Source: Tropicibacter oceani (GTDB taxonomy: Bacteria; Pseudomonadota; Alphaproteobacteria; Rhodobacterales; Rhodobacteraceae). From it: a DNA stretch of 64,000 bases. The DNA is taken from NCBI RefSeq assembly GCF_029958925.1, contig NZ_CP124616.1, positions 1,736,001-1,800,000 on the forward strand. Direction: 5' to 3'. Below are positions 1-7,679 of the stretch, piece by piece. The translations under genes and the position numbers were made by a program. Every line of letters begins with the position of its first letter. Position 1 is the stretch's first letter. The notes beneath the pieces were generated by a model. The model saw only the letters and a program-made list of their open reading frames with translations. It was not told the DNA's origin and did no database searches.

Positions 1-515
1 GTTGCCCCGCGCAGCCGTCCGACAACCACGTCGAACCCGCGGGTCACGGGCATGTCCTCGGCCCGTTCCAGCAGGACGGTCACGCCCAGGAAATCCTTCA
101 GCTGCTCGGCGGCGGCCAGCGCCATGTCGGGCGCCCCCAGAATCAGGCACAGCCCTTCGCTGATCACATCCAGCGCCTTGCCCGGGGCGGCGGGCAGCAG
201 CCCTTCGGCCAGCAGGGCGGCCATCTTTGGCGTCGCATCCGCCTCTTCGGTATGCCATCCGGCGCGGTCACGCAGATCGACAAAGGCGGGCGCATCGGCG
301 CCGACATCCTCGGCCAGCGATTCGAACAGGCGGGTTTCCTGACCGCAGCAGATCACCAGATCGCCCTTGGCAATGTCGGCCGCGGCCTTGTCAAGCTGGT
401 CCGTGCACAGCGCATGACAGGGCGCCGCCACCTCCAGACCGGTCATTTCCGCCAGTCGGGCGGCATCGACGCGCATGGAGCCTTCGCAGCTGCAGGTGAG
501 TATGCGTTTGGTCAT
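1..515 (-). CDS. Fe-S protein of the formate dehydrogenase locus, N-terminal part
   Basis: The frame opens at the ATG at 515, with an AGGGG Shine-Dalgarno-like stretch just upstream, and is still open at base 1. About 171 residues are visible. The N-terminus has clustered cysteines (C8 and C10 in TCSCEG, then PCHALC and ICCG). It resembles the long 4Fe-4S dicluster-type proteins that Rhodobacterales encode divergently from the DUF3305-DUF3306-TorD-fdh genes; the ferredoxin motifs themselves would lie beyond the window edge. A role in electron transfer or assembly of the formate dehydrogenase is inferred from context only. Confidence 0.6.
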   Translation of the reverse strand, partial: MTKRILTCSCEGSMRVDAARLAEMTGLEVAAPCHALCTDQLDKAAADIAKGDLVICCGQETRLFESLAEDVGADAPAFVDLRDRAGWHTEEADATPKMAALLAEGLLPAAPGKALDVISEGLCLILGAPDMALAAAEQLKDFLGVTVLLERAEDMPVTRGFDVVVGRLRGA

Positions 516-564
516 TTCATCCCCTTTTGGCCGCCAAACGGGGCGGTATTTGCCTGCCTGCGCA

Positions 565-582
565 ATGCGACCAAGGTCGCAT
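565..582. promoter_or_regulatory. Perfect palindrome between divergent fdh-locus genes (candidate operator)
   Basis: ATGCGACC-AA-GGTCGCAT is a perfect 8-bp inverted repeat with a 2-nt spacer. It lies in the 180-bp divergent promoter region between the Fe-S protein gene and the DUF3305 gene. The cognate regulator is not identifiable from this window. Confidence 0.45.
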
Positions 583-609
583 GTGGGCCGTGGCCGTTTA
601 AGCTAACTT

Positions 610-623
610 AACTTGCGTAAGTT
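610..623. promoter_or_regulatory. Short dyad AACTT-GCGT-AAGTT upstream of the fdh operon
   Basis: A 5-bp inverted repeat with a 4-nt spacer in the same divergent region, 28 bp downstream of the first palindrome. It has the size and symmetry of a LysR-type (T-N11-A-like) site. No LysR gene is adjacent within the window, so the assignment is speculative. Confidence 0.25.
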
Positions 624-695
624 TTGTAGGATATGGTCAACCCGCTGAATTCAGGAATATTCCGAGGTGCGCTCCGCGTGATCCACAACCCCGCC

Positions 696-1253
696 ATGTA
701 TCGGACCATGCCCCTGGGCATCGTTCTGCGGCGCACGCCCGGCGTGACCCGCTGGGCGCGGTACGCCTGGACGGCGGCGGCGGTCCTGCCGGGGGCGGGC
801 CCGGCGGAATGGCGGGTGTTGCGCCGCGAAGGCGAGGCGGTCGAATACCACGCCGCCACCCTGACCCTGGAGCTGCATGGCGCCGAGACCGAGGCCTATC
901 TGCAAGCGCTCAGCGCCGATGTGCCCAGCGTCTTTGTCGTGATGCGCAAGACCGACGGCGGCGATCAGGACGATTGCCCGCTGGACGTGCTGCTGGTCAC
1001 CGCCTCGCCCTACGAGGCACAGGATTACACCGACAGTGGCGAAGAGATCGTGGAAAAGGTGCCGATGCCCGAAGGGCTGGCCGCCTGGGTGCGCGACTTT
1101 GCATTGGAGTTCCATCAGGACGAAGTGTTCATCAAGCGCAAGCGCGACAAGAAGCGGGTGGACCTGAAGGAAGACGGCATCGGCGATCCGCGCATCGGCA
1201 AGCCCGCCGACATCTATGCCTCACCGGCGCTCCGGAAACGGCGGCTGCAGTGA
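696..1253 (+). CDS. DUF3305 protein, formate dehydrogenase locus
   Basis: A 185-residue protein of the DUF3305 family. The family start is recognisable in MPLGIVLRRTPG, followed by AVLPGAGPAEW and an YHAATLTLELH block. The ATG at 696 fits the family length; in-frame ATGs at 633 and 708 are alternatives, and none has a strong ribosome site. The family is encoded almost always beside DUF3306, a TorD chaperone and a respiratory formate dehydrogenase, as here, so a role in enzyme maturation is inferred. It has no signal peptide or membrane segment and is presumably cytoplasmic. Confidence 0.8.
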   Translation: MYRTMPLGIVLRRTPGVTRWARYAWTAAAVLPGAGPAEWRVLRREGEAVEYHAATLTLELHGAETEAYLQALSADVPSVFVVMRKTDGGDQDDCPLDVLLVTASPYEAQDYTDSGEEIVEKVPMPEGLAAWVRDFALEFHQDEVFIKRKRDKKRVDLKEDGIGDPRIGKPADIYASPALRKRRLQ

Positions 1254-1263
1254 GGGCGCGGGG

Positions 1264-1869
1264 ATGACCAGTTTCTGGGACAGGCGCAAGGCCGCCGTCG
1301 AGGCCGAGCAGAAGGCTGAGCGGGACGCCGAGGCAGACCGCGCCCGCCAGGCCCAGGAGGCCGCGCTGGCCGAACGCCCGGACGAGGACATCCTGGCAGA
1401 ACTGGACCTGCCGCTGCCCGAAACCGTCACCGACCCCGACCAGATCAAGAAATACCTCAACGCCGCGCTGCCCCAGCGGCTCAAGGCGCGGGCGCTGCGC
1501 CGGCTTTGGACACTGAACCCGGTGCTGGCCAATCTCGACGGGCTGGTGGACTATGGTCAGGACTATTCCGACGCCGCCACCGTCGTCGAGAACATGAAAA
1601 CCAGCTACCAGGTGGGCAAGGGCATGCTGGCACATATTCTTGACCTGGAGGAAAAGGCGCGGCAAGCTGACGAGGCAAAGGGAGAAGACCCCGGATTGCC
1701 CGAAGCGGACCCAGAGCCGCAGGACGAAACGGACACCGTTCACGATCAGCCTGTTGTTGTCGCCCAGCCCGCCAAGGCCGAGGCGCACCCCCAAGACGAA
1801 GACCCGGTCGATGCCCCGTCCACGGCACGCCGCATGCGGTTTCGTTTCGACGACACCGCGACCAGCTGA
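1264..1869 (+). CDS. DUF3306 protein, formate dehydrogenase locus
   Basis: A 201-residue protein starting MTSFWDRRKAAVEAEQ, the usual opening of DUF3306, with a charged N-terminal helix and a conserved central block (ILAELDLPLPETV, DQIKKYLNAALPQRLKARALRRLW). The C-terminal third is acidic, low in complexity and rich in Glu, Asp and Pro. The start at 1264 follows GGCGCGGGG and lies 10 bp after the DUF3305 stop, so the two are probably co-transcribed. The function is unknown; the constant pairing with DUF3305 and TorD suggests a formate dehydrogenase maturation role. Confidence 0.82.
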   Translation: MTSFWDRRKAAVEAEQKAERDAEADRARQAQEAALAERPDEDILAELDLPLPETVTDPDQIKKYLNAALPQRLKARALRRLWTLNPVLANLDGLVDYGQDYSDAATVVENMKTSYQVGKGMLAHILDLEEKARQADEAKGEDPGLPEADPEPQDETDTVHDQPVVVAQPAKAEAHPQDEDPVDAPSTARRMRFRFDDTATS

Positions 1870-1887
1870 ACAAAGGAAGATGCCCGC

Positions 1888-2496
1888 ATGACCGCCACAG
1901 CCCAGACCCCCCGGATCGCCGAAGAGGACCGTCTTCGCGCCGATCTGTACAACTATCTGGGTGTCGTGCTTGCGGGGCCTCCGGATGACATGATGCTGGC
2001 CCAGACCGCCAGCCTGACCGGCGATGACAGCGACCTGGGGCAGGCGATCACCACGCTGGCCAAGCTGGCGAAACTGTCCAAGCCCAAGACGGTGGAAAGC
2101 GAATACAACCGGTTGTTCATCGGGCTGGGGCGCGGCGAACTGCTGCCCTATGCGTCCTATTACCTGACCGGGTTCCTGAACGAAAAGCCGCTGGCGCAGC
2201 TGCGGATGGACATGACGGCGCAGGGCCTGGCCCGGGCGCCGAACGTCTTCGAACCCGAAGACAACATCGCCAGCCTGATGGAGATGATGGGCGCGATGAT
2301 CGTCGGCCGCTTTGGCGGCCCGGCGCCGCTGGCCCGTCAGAAAACCTTTTTCAACAAGCACATCGGCCCCTGGGCCGCGCATTTCTATTCTGATCTCGAA
2401 GGGGCGAAGAACTCGGTCTTCTATGCGCCGGTCGGCACCATCGGCCGGCTGTTCATGCAGATCGAGGCCGAAGCCTTTCGGATGAGCGCGGAGTGA
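1888..2496 (+). CDS. TorD/DmsD-family molybdoenzyme chaperone
   Basis: A 202-residue all-helical protein of the TorD family. Recognisable parts are an N-terminal helix EDRLRADLYNYLGVVLAGPP, the central EYNRLFIGLGRGELLPYASYYLTGFLNEKPL block, and the C-terminal FFNKHIGPWAAHFYSDLE segment. TorD-type chaperones bind the Tat leader of molybdoenzymes until cofactor insertion is finished; the client here should be the FdhA encoded at 2865. The ribosome site AAAGGAAG precedes the ATG. The stop is 53 bp before the next small gene. Confidence 0.88.
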   Translation: MTATAQTPRIAEEDRLRADLYNYLGVVLAGPPDDMMLAQTASLTGDDSDLGQAITTLAKLAKLSKPKTVESEYNRLFIGLGRGELLPYASYYLTGFLNEKPLAQLRMDMTAQGLARAPNVFEPEDNIASLMEMMGAMIVGRFGGPAPLARQKTFFNKHIGPWAAHFYSDLEGAKNSVFYAPVGTIGRLFMQIEAEAFRMSAE

Positions 2497-2549
2497 TCCG
2501 CAAACGAGCGGCGGGACACCGTCGGAACCCATCACGGGAGGAAACCCTG

Positions 2550-2735
2550 ATGAAAAAGGAAGAAGGGGCCACGCGCCGCGACTTTCTGAAAGTGGCAGCA
2601 ACCACGGCGCCCATCGCCGCCGTTGCCGTTGCCACCAGCGGCACAGCGGCCCAGGCCGCCGAGCCCGACCTGTCTTCGGACAAGATGCAGGATACCGCGC
2701 ATACCCGCGCCTACCTGGCCAGCGCCCGTTTCTGA
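2550..2735 (+). CDS. Small Tat-signal protein of the formate dehydrogenase region
   Basis: A 61-residue protein with a twin-arginine leader (TRRDFLKVAATTAPIAAVA), an Ala-X-Ala cleavage region and a mature part of about 25 residues. It matches the short formate-dehydrogenase-region Tat-target proteins (the formate_TAT type) found directly before fdhA in many proteobacteria. The start at 2550 was chosen because GGGAGGAAA stands 5-6 nt before it; a longer frame back to 2493 would place residues before the Tat motif without a ribosome site. Its role is unknown; it may be an assembly factor or structural peptide of the periplasmic enzyme. Confidence 0.85.
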   Translation: MKKEEGATRRDFLKVAATTAPIAAVAVATSGTAAQAAEPDLSSDKMQDTAHTRAYLASARF

Positions 2736-2864
2736 AACGCGCCTGTGACGCCCGGCCTTGCCGGACGCCAATCCATGACCAAGGCGACTGGTTGCGTGAC
2801 GCCCGACTGCCACGGTCTTTCGTAGTCCAGCGCATCATGACGGTGCGTATCGGGAGGAAACAAC

Positions 2865-5762
2865 ATGCTTAGGAAAAAGACCAACGGGGTTGCGCGACGC
2901 CCCCAGCGGACAAGTATCCTTTCCGAGGCGGCGAACGCTTCGGTTGATCGCCGCGCTTTCCTGCGCGGGTCCGGTCTGGCCATCGGGGGCCTTGCGGCCA
3001 TCGCCGCAACCGGCGGCACCGTGACCCAGGCCACGGCTCAGACTGCTGCCACCGGCGCCGTCGAGCTGCGCAAATCCGTCTGCACCCACTGTTCGGTCGG
3101 CTGTACCGTGGTGGCCGAGGTGCAGGATGGCGTCTGGACGGGTCAGGAACCCGGCTGGGACAGCCCCTTCAACCTGGGCGCCCATTGCGCCAAGGGTGCC
3201 GCGGTGCGCGAACACGCCCACGGCGAACGCCGGCTCAAGTACCCGATGAAGAAAGAGGGCGGTGAGTGGAAGCGTATCAGCTGGGAACAGGCGATCAACG
3301 AGATCGGCGACGGCATGAACACGATCCGCGACGAAAGCGGCCCGGATTCGGTTTACTGGCTGGGCAGCGCCAAGCATAACAACGAACAGGCCTACCTGTT
3401 CCAGAAGTTCGCCCGCTATTGGGGCACCAACAACGTCGATCACCAGGCGCGTATCTGCCACTCGACCACCGTTGCGGGTGTTGCGAACACATGGGGCTAC
3501 GGCGCCATGACCAACAGCTACAACGACATCCACAATTCCAAGGCCATCTTCATCATTGGCGGCAACCCCGCCGAGGCGCACCCCGTGTCGCTTCTGCATG
3601 TGCTGAAGGCCAAGGAACAGAACAACGCGCCGCTGATCGTCTGCGATCCGCGCTTTACCCGCACCGCGGCCCATGCCGATGAATACGTGCGGTTCCGTCC
3701 CGGTTCGGACGTGGCGCTGATCTGGGGTATTCTGTACCACATCTTCGAGAACGGCTGGGAGGACAAGGAGTTCATCCGCACCCGTGTCTGGGGCATGGAC
3801 CAGATCCGCGAGGAAGTGGCCAAGTGGACCCCCGAAGAGGTCGAGCGTGTGACCGGCGTGCCGGGCAGCCAGCTGCGCCGCGTGGCGCTGACCCTGGCCA
3901 ACAACCGTCCGGGCACCGTGATCTGGTGCATGGGCGGCACCCAGCACACCACCGGCAACAACAACACCCGCGCCTATTGCGTGCTTCAGCTTGCGCTGGG
4001 CAACATGGGCACCTCGGGTGGTGGCACCAACATCTTCCGCGGCCACGACAACGTGCAGGGCGCGACGGACCTGGGTGTGCTGTCGCACACGCTGGCGGGC
4101 TATTACGGCCTGGCCAAGGGCTCCTGGCAGCACTGGTCGCGCGTCTGGGGCGAAGACTTTGACTGGCTGAACGGCCAGTTCGCCAAGATGAAAGGCGCCG
4201 ACGGCAAGGACAAGGATCTGATGTACGAAACCGGTATCCCGGTGTCGCGCTGGATCGACGGTGTCCTTGAAGACCCAGAGAACATGGACCAGCCGAACAA
4301 GGTTCGGGCCATGGTGCTTTGGGGCCACGCGCCGAACTCTCAGACCCGCATGGTCGAGATGAAGACCGCGATGGAAAAGCTGGACATGCTGGTCGTCATC
4401 GACCCGTATCCCACCGTTTCCGCCGTGCTGCACGACCGCACCGATGGCGTTTACCTGCTGCCGGCGGCCACCCAGTTCGAGACCTACGGCTCGGTCACCG
4501 CGTCGAACCGCTCGATCCAGTGGCGTGAAAAGGTCGTCGATCCGCTGTTCGAGTCCAAGACCGACCACGAGATCATCGGCCTGTTCGCCAAGAAGTTCGG
4601 CTTCCACGAACGTCTCTTCCGCAACATCGCGATCGAAGACGACGGCGTGACCCCGAACATCGAGGACGTCCTGCGCGAGATCAACCGCGGCATGTGGACG
4701 GTCGGCTATACCGGTCAAAGCCCGGAGCGGCTCAAGCTGCACATGGCCAACCAGCACACCTTCGACAAGACCACGCTGCGCGCGGTCGGTGGCCCGGCTG
4801 ACGGCGACTTCTACGGTCTGCCCTGGCCGTGCTGGGGAACGCCGGAAATGAACCACCCCGGTTCGCCCAACCTGTACGACATCTCCAAGCCGGTGGCCGA
4901 GGGCGGTCTGCCCTTCCGCGCCCGCTATGGTGTTGAACGCAATGGCGAAAACCTGCTGGCCGAAGGGGTGTTCAACCCCGGTTCGGAAATCCAGGACGGG
5001 TACCCCGAGTTCACCATGCAGATGCTGATGGACCTGGGCTGGGATGGCGATCTGACCGCCGAAGAGCGCGCGTCGATCGACGCCGTGGCGGCCGAAAAGA
5101 CCAACTGGAAAACCGACCTGTCGGGCGGCATCCAGCGCGTCGCGATTGCCCATGGCTGTGCCCCCTACGGCAACGCCAAGGCGCGGACCGTGGTCTGGGA
5201 ATTCCCCGATCCGATCCCCGTCCACCGCGAACCGCTGTATTCCAACCGGCGCGACCTGGTGGCGGATTATCCGACCTACGAGGACCGCAAGTTCTATCGT
5301 CTGCCGACGCTGTATGCGTCGATCCAGAAACAGGACTTCTCGAAGGACTATCCGATCATCCTCACCTCCGGCCGTCTGGTCGAATACGAGGGCGGCGGCG
5401 ACGAAACCCGGTCCAACCCCTGGCTGGCCGAGCTTCAGCAGGACATGTTCGTCGAGATCAACACGCGTGACGCCAACAACCTTGGGGTTCGTGACGGCGC
5501 GCAGGTCTGGGTCGAAGGTCCCGAAGGCGGCAAGGTCAAGGTCATGGCGATGGTGACCGAACGGGTGGGCGAAGGCGTGGCCTTCATGCCCTTCCACTTC
5601 GGCGGCCACTTCCAGGGTCAGGACCTGCGGTCCAAGTATCCCGATGGGGCTGATCCCTATGTGCTGGGCGAAAGCACCAACACCGCCCAGACCTATGGAT
5701 ACGACAGTGTCACCCAGATGCAGGAGACCAAAGCGACTCTCTGCAAGATCATGCCAGCGTAA
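2865..5762 (+). CDS. fdhA: Formate dehydrogenase, molybdopterin catalytic (alpha) subunit, Tat-exported
   Basis: A 965-residue member of the DMSO-reductase superfamily, in line with FdnG/FdoG-type subunits. It has a Tat leader (DRRAFLRGSGLAIGG), the [4Fe-4S] motif CTHCSVGC followed by CAKGA, and the active-site segment QARICHSTTV. Residue 198 is Cys encoded by TGC, where E. coli FdnG has selenocysteine, so no SECIS element is needed. The molybdopterin-binding part runs through GGTQHTTGNNN and RGHDNVQGATD to a C-terminal dinucleotide-binding barrel (ILTSGRLVEYEGGG). It oxidises formate to CO2 in the periplasm and passes electrons to FdhB. The start has a GGGAGGAAACAAC ribosome site. Confidence 0.96.
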   Translation: MLRKKTNGVARRPQRTSILSEAANASVDRRAFLRGSGLAIGGLAAIAATGGTVTQATAQTAATGAVELRKSVCTHCSVGCTVVAEVQDGVWTGQEPGWDSPFNLGAHCAKGAAVREHAHGERRLKYPMKKEGGEWKRISWEQAINEIGDGMNTIRDESGPDSVYWLGSAKHNNEQAYLFQKFARYWGTNNVDHQARICHSTTVAGVANTWGYGAMTNSYNDIHNSKAIFIIGGNPAEAHPVSLLHVLKAKEQNNAPLIVCDPRFTRTAAHADEYVRFRPGSDVALIWGILYHIFENGWEDKEFIRTRVWGMDQIREEVAKWTPEEVERVTGVPGSQLRRVALTLANNRPGTVIWCMGGTQHTTGNNNTRAYCVLQLALGNMGTSGGGTNIFRGHDNVQGATDLGVLSHTLAGYYGLAKGSWQHWSRVWGEDFDWLNGQFAKMKGADGKDKDLMYETGIPVSRWIDGVLEDPENMDQPNKVRAMVLWGHAPNSQTRMVEMKTAMEKLDMLVVIDPYPTVSAVLHDRTDGVYLLPAATQFETYGSVTASNRSIQWREKVVDPLFESKTDHEIIGLFAKKFGFHERLFRNIAIEDDGVTPNIEDVLREINRGMWTVGYTGQSPERLKLHMANQHTFDKTTLRAVGGPADGDFYGLPWPCWGTPEMNHPGSPNLYDISKPVAEGGLPFRARYGVERNGENLLAEGVFNPGSEIQDGYPEFTMQMLMDLGWDGDLTAEERASIDAVAAEKTNWKTDLSGGIQRVAIAHGCAPYGNAKARTVVWEFPDPIPVHREPLYSNRRDLVADYPTYEDRKFYRLPTLYASIQKQDFSKDYPIILTSGRLVEYEGGGDETRSNPWLAELQQDMFVEINTRDANNLGVRDGAQVWVEGPEGGKVKVMAMVTERVGEGVAFMPFHFGGHFQGQDLRSKYPDGADPYVLGESTNTAQTYGYDSVTQMQETKATLCKIMPA

Positions 5763-5773
5763 GGAGATAGAGA

Positions 5774-6367
5774 ATGGCTAGAGCAAAATTTCTCTGCGAC
5801 GCCGAGCGCTGCATCGAATGCAACGCCTGCGTCACCGCGTGCAAGAACGAGCACGAAGTGCCCTGGGGGATCAACCGCCGCCGCGTGGTGACGATCCAGG
5901 ACGGCAAACCGGGCGAACGCTCGATTTCCGTGGCCTGCATGCACTGTTCGGATGCGCCCTGCATGGCGGTGTGCCCGGTCGACTGCTTCTATCAGAACGA
6001 AGAAGGCGTCGTCCTGCACTCCAAGGACCTGTGCATCGGCTGCGGCTATTGCTTCTACGCGTGCCCCTTCGGCGCGCCGCAATATCCGCAGGCGGGCAAC
6101 TTTGGTTCGCGCGGCAAGATGGACAAATGCACCTTCTGCGCCGGTGGCCCCGAAGAGAACAATTCCAACGCGGAGTTCTCCAAGTACGGCCGCAACCGGA
6201 TCGCCGAGGGCAAGCTGCCCATCTGCGCCGAAATGTGTTCCACCAAGGCCCTGCTTGCGGGGGATGGCGACGTCGTGTCGGCCATCTACCGCGAACGCGT
6301 GGTCGCCCGCGGCTTTGGCTCGGGCGCCTGGGGCTGGGGCACGGCCTATGACCAGAAAGGCGGCTGA
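5774..6367 (+). CDS. fdhB: Formate dehydrogenase, iron-sulphur (beta) subunit
   Basis: A 197-residue four-cluster ferredoxin of the FdnH/HybA type. Cysteine groups are CIECNACVTAC near the N-terminus, CMHCSDAPCMAVCP, CIGCGYCFYACP, and a C-terminal set CTFC and CAEMC. It takes electrons from the molybdopterin subunit to the cytochrome b subunit. It starts 11 bp after fdhA behind AAGGAGATAG. It lacks the C-terminal membrane helix of FdnH, as is usual in this order, so it should be held by FdhA and the membrane subunit. Confidence 0.95.
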   Translation: MARAKFLCDAERCIECNACVTACKNEHEVPWGINRRRVVTIQDGKPGERSISVACMHCSDAPCMAVCPVDCFYQNEEGVVLHSKDLCIGCGYCFYACPFGAPQYPQAGNFGSRGKMDKCTFCAGGPEENNSNAEFSKYGRNRIAEGKLPICAEMCSTKALLAGDGDVVSAIYRERVVARGFGSGAWGWGTAYDQKGG

Positions 6368-6379
6368 CCCCGTCTGACG

Positions 6380-6408
6380 GCAGGGCGGGGTGAAAACCCC
6401 CGCCCTGC
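6380..6408 (+). terminator. GC-rich hairpin between fdhB and fdhC
   Basis: GCAGGGCGGGG and CCCCGCCCTGC form a perfect 11-bp stem around the 7-nt loop TGAAAAC. The stem is followed only by TTTCCGCTTTC, not a full U-tract. It may act as a partial terminator or mRNA-stabilising hairpin that sets the ratio of FdhAB to the membrane subunit. Confidence 0.6.
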
Positions 6409-6476
6409 TTTCCGCTTTCGGAACGCGTGGCTGCCTGCCGCGCAGATCCTGTTGCTGCTCATCGAGGAGAGACCCG

Positions 6477-7676
6477 ATGCTGCGCCATTTCTTGGCTGTT
6501 CTCACTTGTGTCCTGCTGTCCGCGCCCGCCCTTTCGGTGGCGCAGGAGGCAGAGACCCCCGCAATCGACCGCTCTGCCACCGGCGGGGCGCAAACGCTCG
6601 AAGATATCCTGCGCCGCCAGCAGGGGCTGCCGGTCGACGACAGCTTCCGCTCGGACGCCATCGGCGGCGAGGCGATCACCGCGCCGGGGCTTGGCCCGCT
6701 GGGCGGCGCCTCGGACCCTGAACTGTGGCGCGCGCTGCGCTACAACAAGGCCGACGTGCGCGTCAGCACCAACAACGAGGTCGGCAAGGTGCTGGTCCAG
6801 GATGGCGGCATGCGCTGGTACGAATTCCGCCAGGGCCCGCTGGCCACCTATGGCGGTTACCTGCTGCTGGGCACCATCGCGGCGCTGGTGCTGTTCTACC
6901 TGCTGCGCGGCAAGATCCGGCTGGACGAACCGATGACCGGCCGCACGGTCACGCGCTTTGCCTTTTTCGAACGGTTCTCGCACTGGCTTTTGGCCGGGTC
7001 TTTCATCCTGCTGGGGTTGACCGGGCTTCTGACGCTCTTCGGGCGCATGTTCATTGCGCCCTACCTGGGCAAGGAATTCAACGCCACGCTGCTGACCGCC
7101 TCCAAGCTGATCCACAACAATGTCGCCTGGGGCTTCATGCTGGCGCTGGTTCTGGTCTTCGTGATGTGGGTCTGGCACAACATTCCCGACAAGACCGACA
7201 TCAAATGGTTCGCCCAGGCGGGCGGCATCATCGGCAAGAACCACCCCCCCGCCAAGAAGTTCAACGGCGGTCAAAAGATCATCTTCTGGTCGGTCGTGTT
7301 GCTGGGGGCCTCGCTTTCCGTGTCCGGCCTGTCGCTGCTGTTCCCGTTCGAACTGCCGCTGTTTGCCAAGACCTTTGCCATCCTGAACGACATCGGCGTT
7401 CCGGGCTGGGTCGACATGGCGCCGCTGCCCACCGCCCTTGCCCCGCAAGAGGAAATGCAGCTGGCGCAGCTGTGGCACGCCATCGTGGCCTTTGTGATGA
7501 TGGCGATCATCCTGGCGCATATCTACATCGGCTCGGTCGGGATGGAGGGCGCCTATGACGCCATGGGCTCGGGCGAGGTCGACGAGGCCTGGGCGCATCA
7601 GCACCATTCGCTGTGGCTGGACGAGGTCAAGGCCCGCGAGGGCAAGGCCCCGGAATCGGCCACCCCGGCGGAATAG
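6477..7676 (+). CDS. fdhC: Formate dehydrogenase, cytochrome b (gamma) membrane subunit
   Basis: A 399-residue protein with a cleavable signal peptide (MLRHFLAVLTCVLLSAPALSVAQ), a periplasmic segment of roughly 100 residues, then a four-helix FdnI-type cytochrome b556 domain. Histidines that could ligate heme occur in the helices (RFSHWLLAGSF, HNNVAWGFM, LWHAIVAFVMM). It anchors the complex and passes electrons to the quinone pool. The start at 6477 was chosen for the signal peptide and the GAGGAGAG ribosome site; an upstream in-frame ATG at 6390 would lie beside the hairpin and spoil the signal sequence. Confidence 0.93.
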   Translation: MLRHFLAVLTCVLLSAPALSVAQEAETPAIDRSATGGAQTLEDILRRQQGLPVDDSFRSDAIGGEAITAPGLGPLGGASDPELWRALRYNKADVRVSTNNEVGKVLVQDGGMRWYEFRQGPLATYGGYLLLGTIAALVLFYLLRGKIRLDEPMTGRTVTRFAFFERFSHWLLAGSFILLGLTGLLTLFGRMFIAPYLGKEFNATLLTASKLIHNNVAWGFMLALVLVFVMWVWHNIPDKTDIKWFAQAGGIIGKNHPPAKKFNGGQKIIFWSVVLLGASLSVSGLSLLFPFELPLFAKTFAILNDIGVPGWVDMAPLPTALAPQEEMQLAQLWHAIVAFVMMAIILAHIYIGSVGMEGAYDAMGSGEVDEAWAHQHHSLWLDEVKAREGKAPESATPAE

Positions 7677-7679
7677 ACC

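Noticed and set aside
3451-3460. Possible selenocysteine codon in fdhA
   Set aside because: The active-site codon is TGC (Cys198), not TGA; the gene reads through without recoding.
2835-5609. Minus-strand open frame of more than 900 codons opposite fdhA
   Set aside because: Antisense shadow of a clear molybdoenzyme gene; no motif and no ribosome site.
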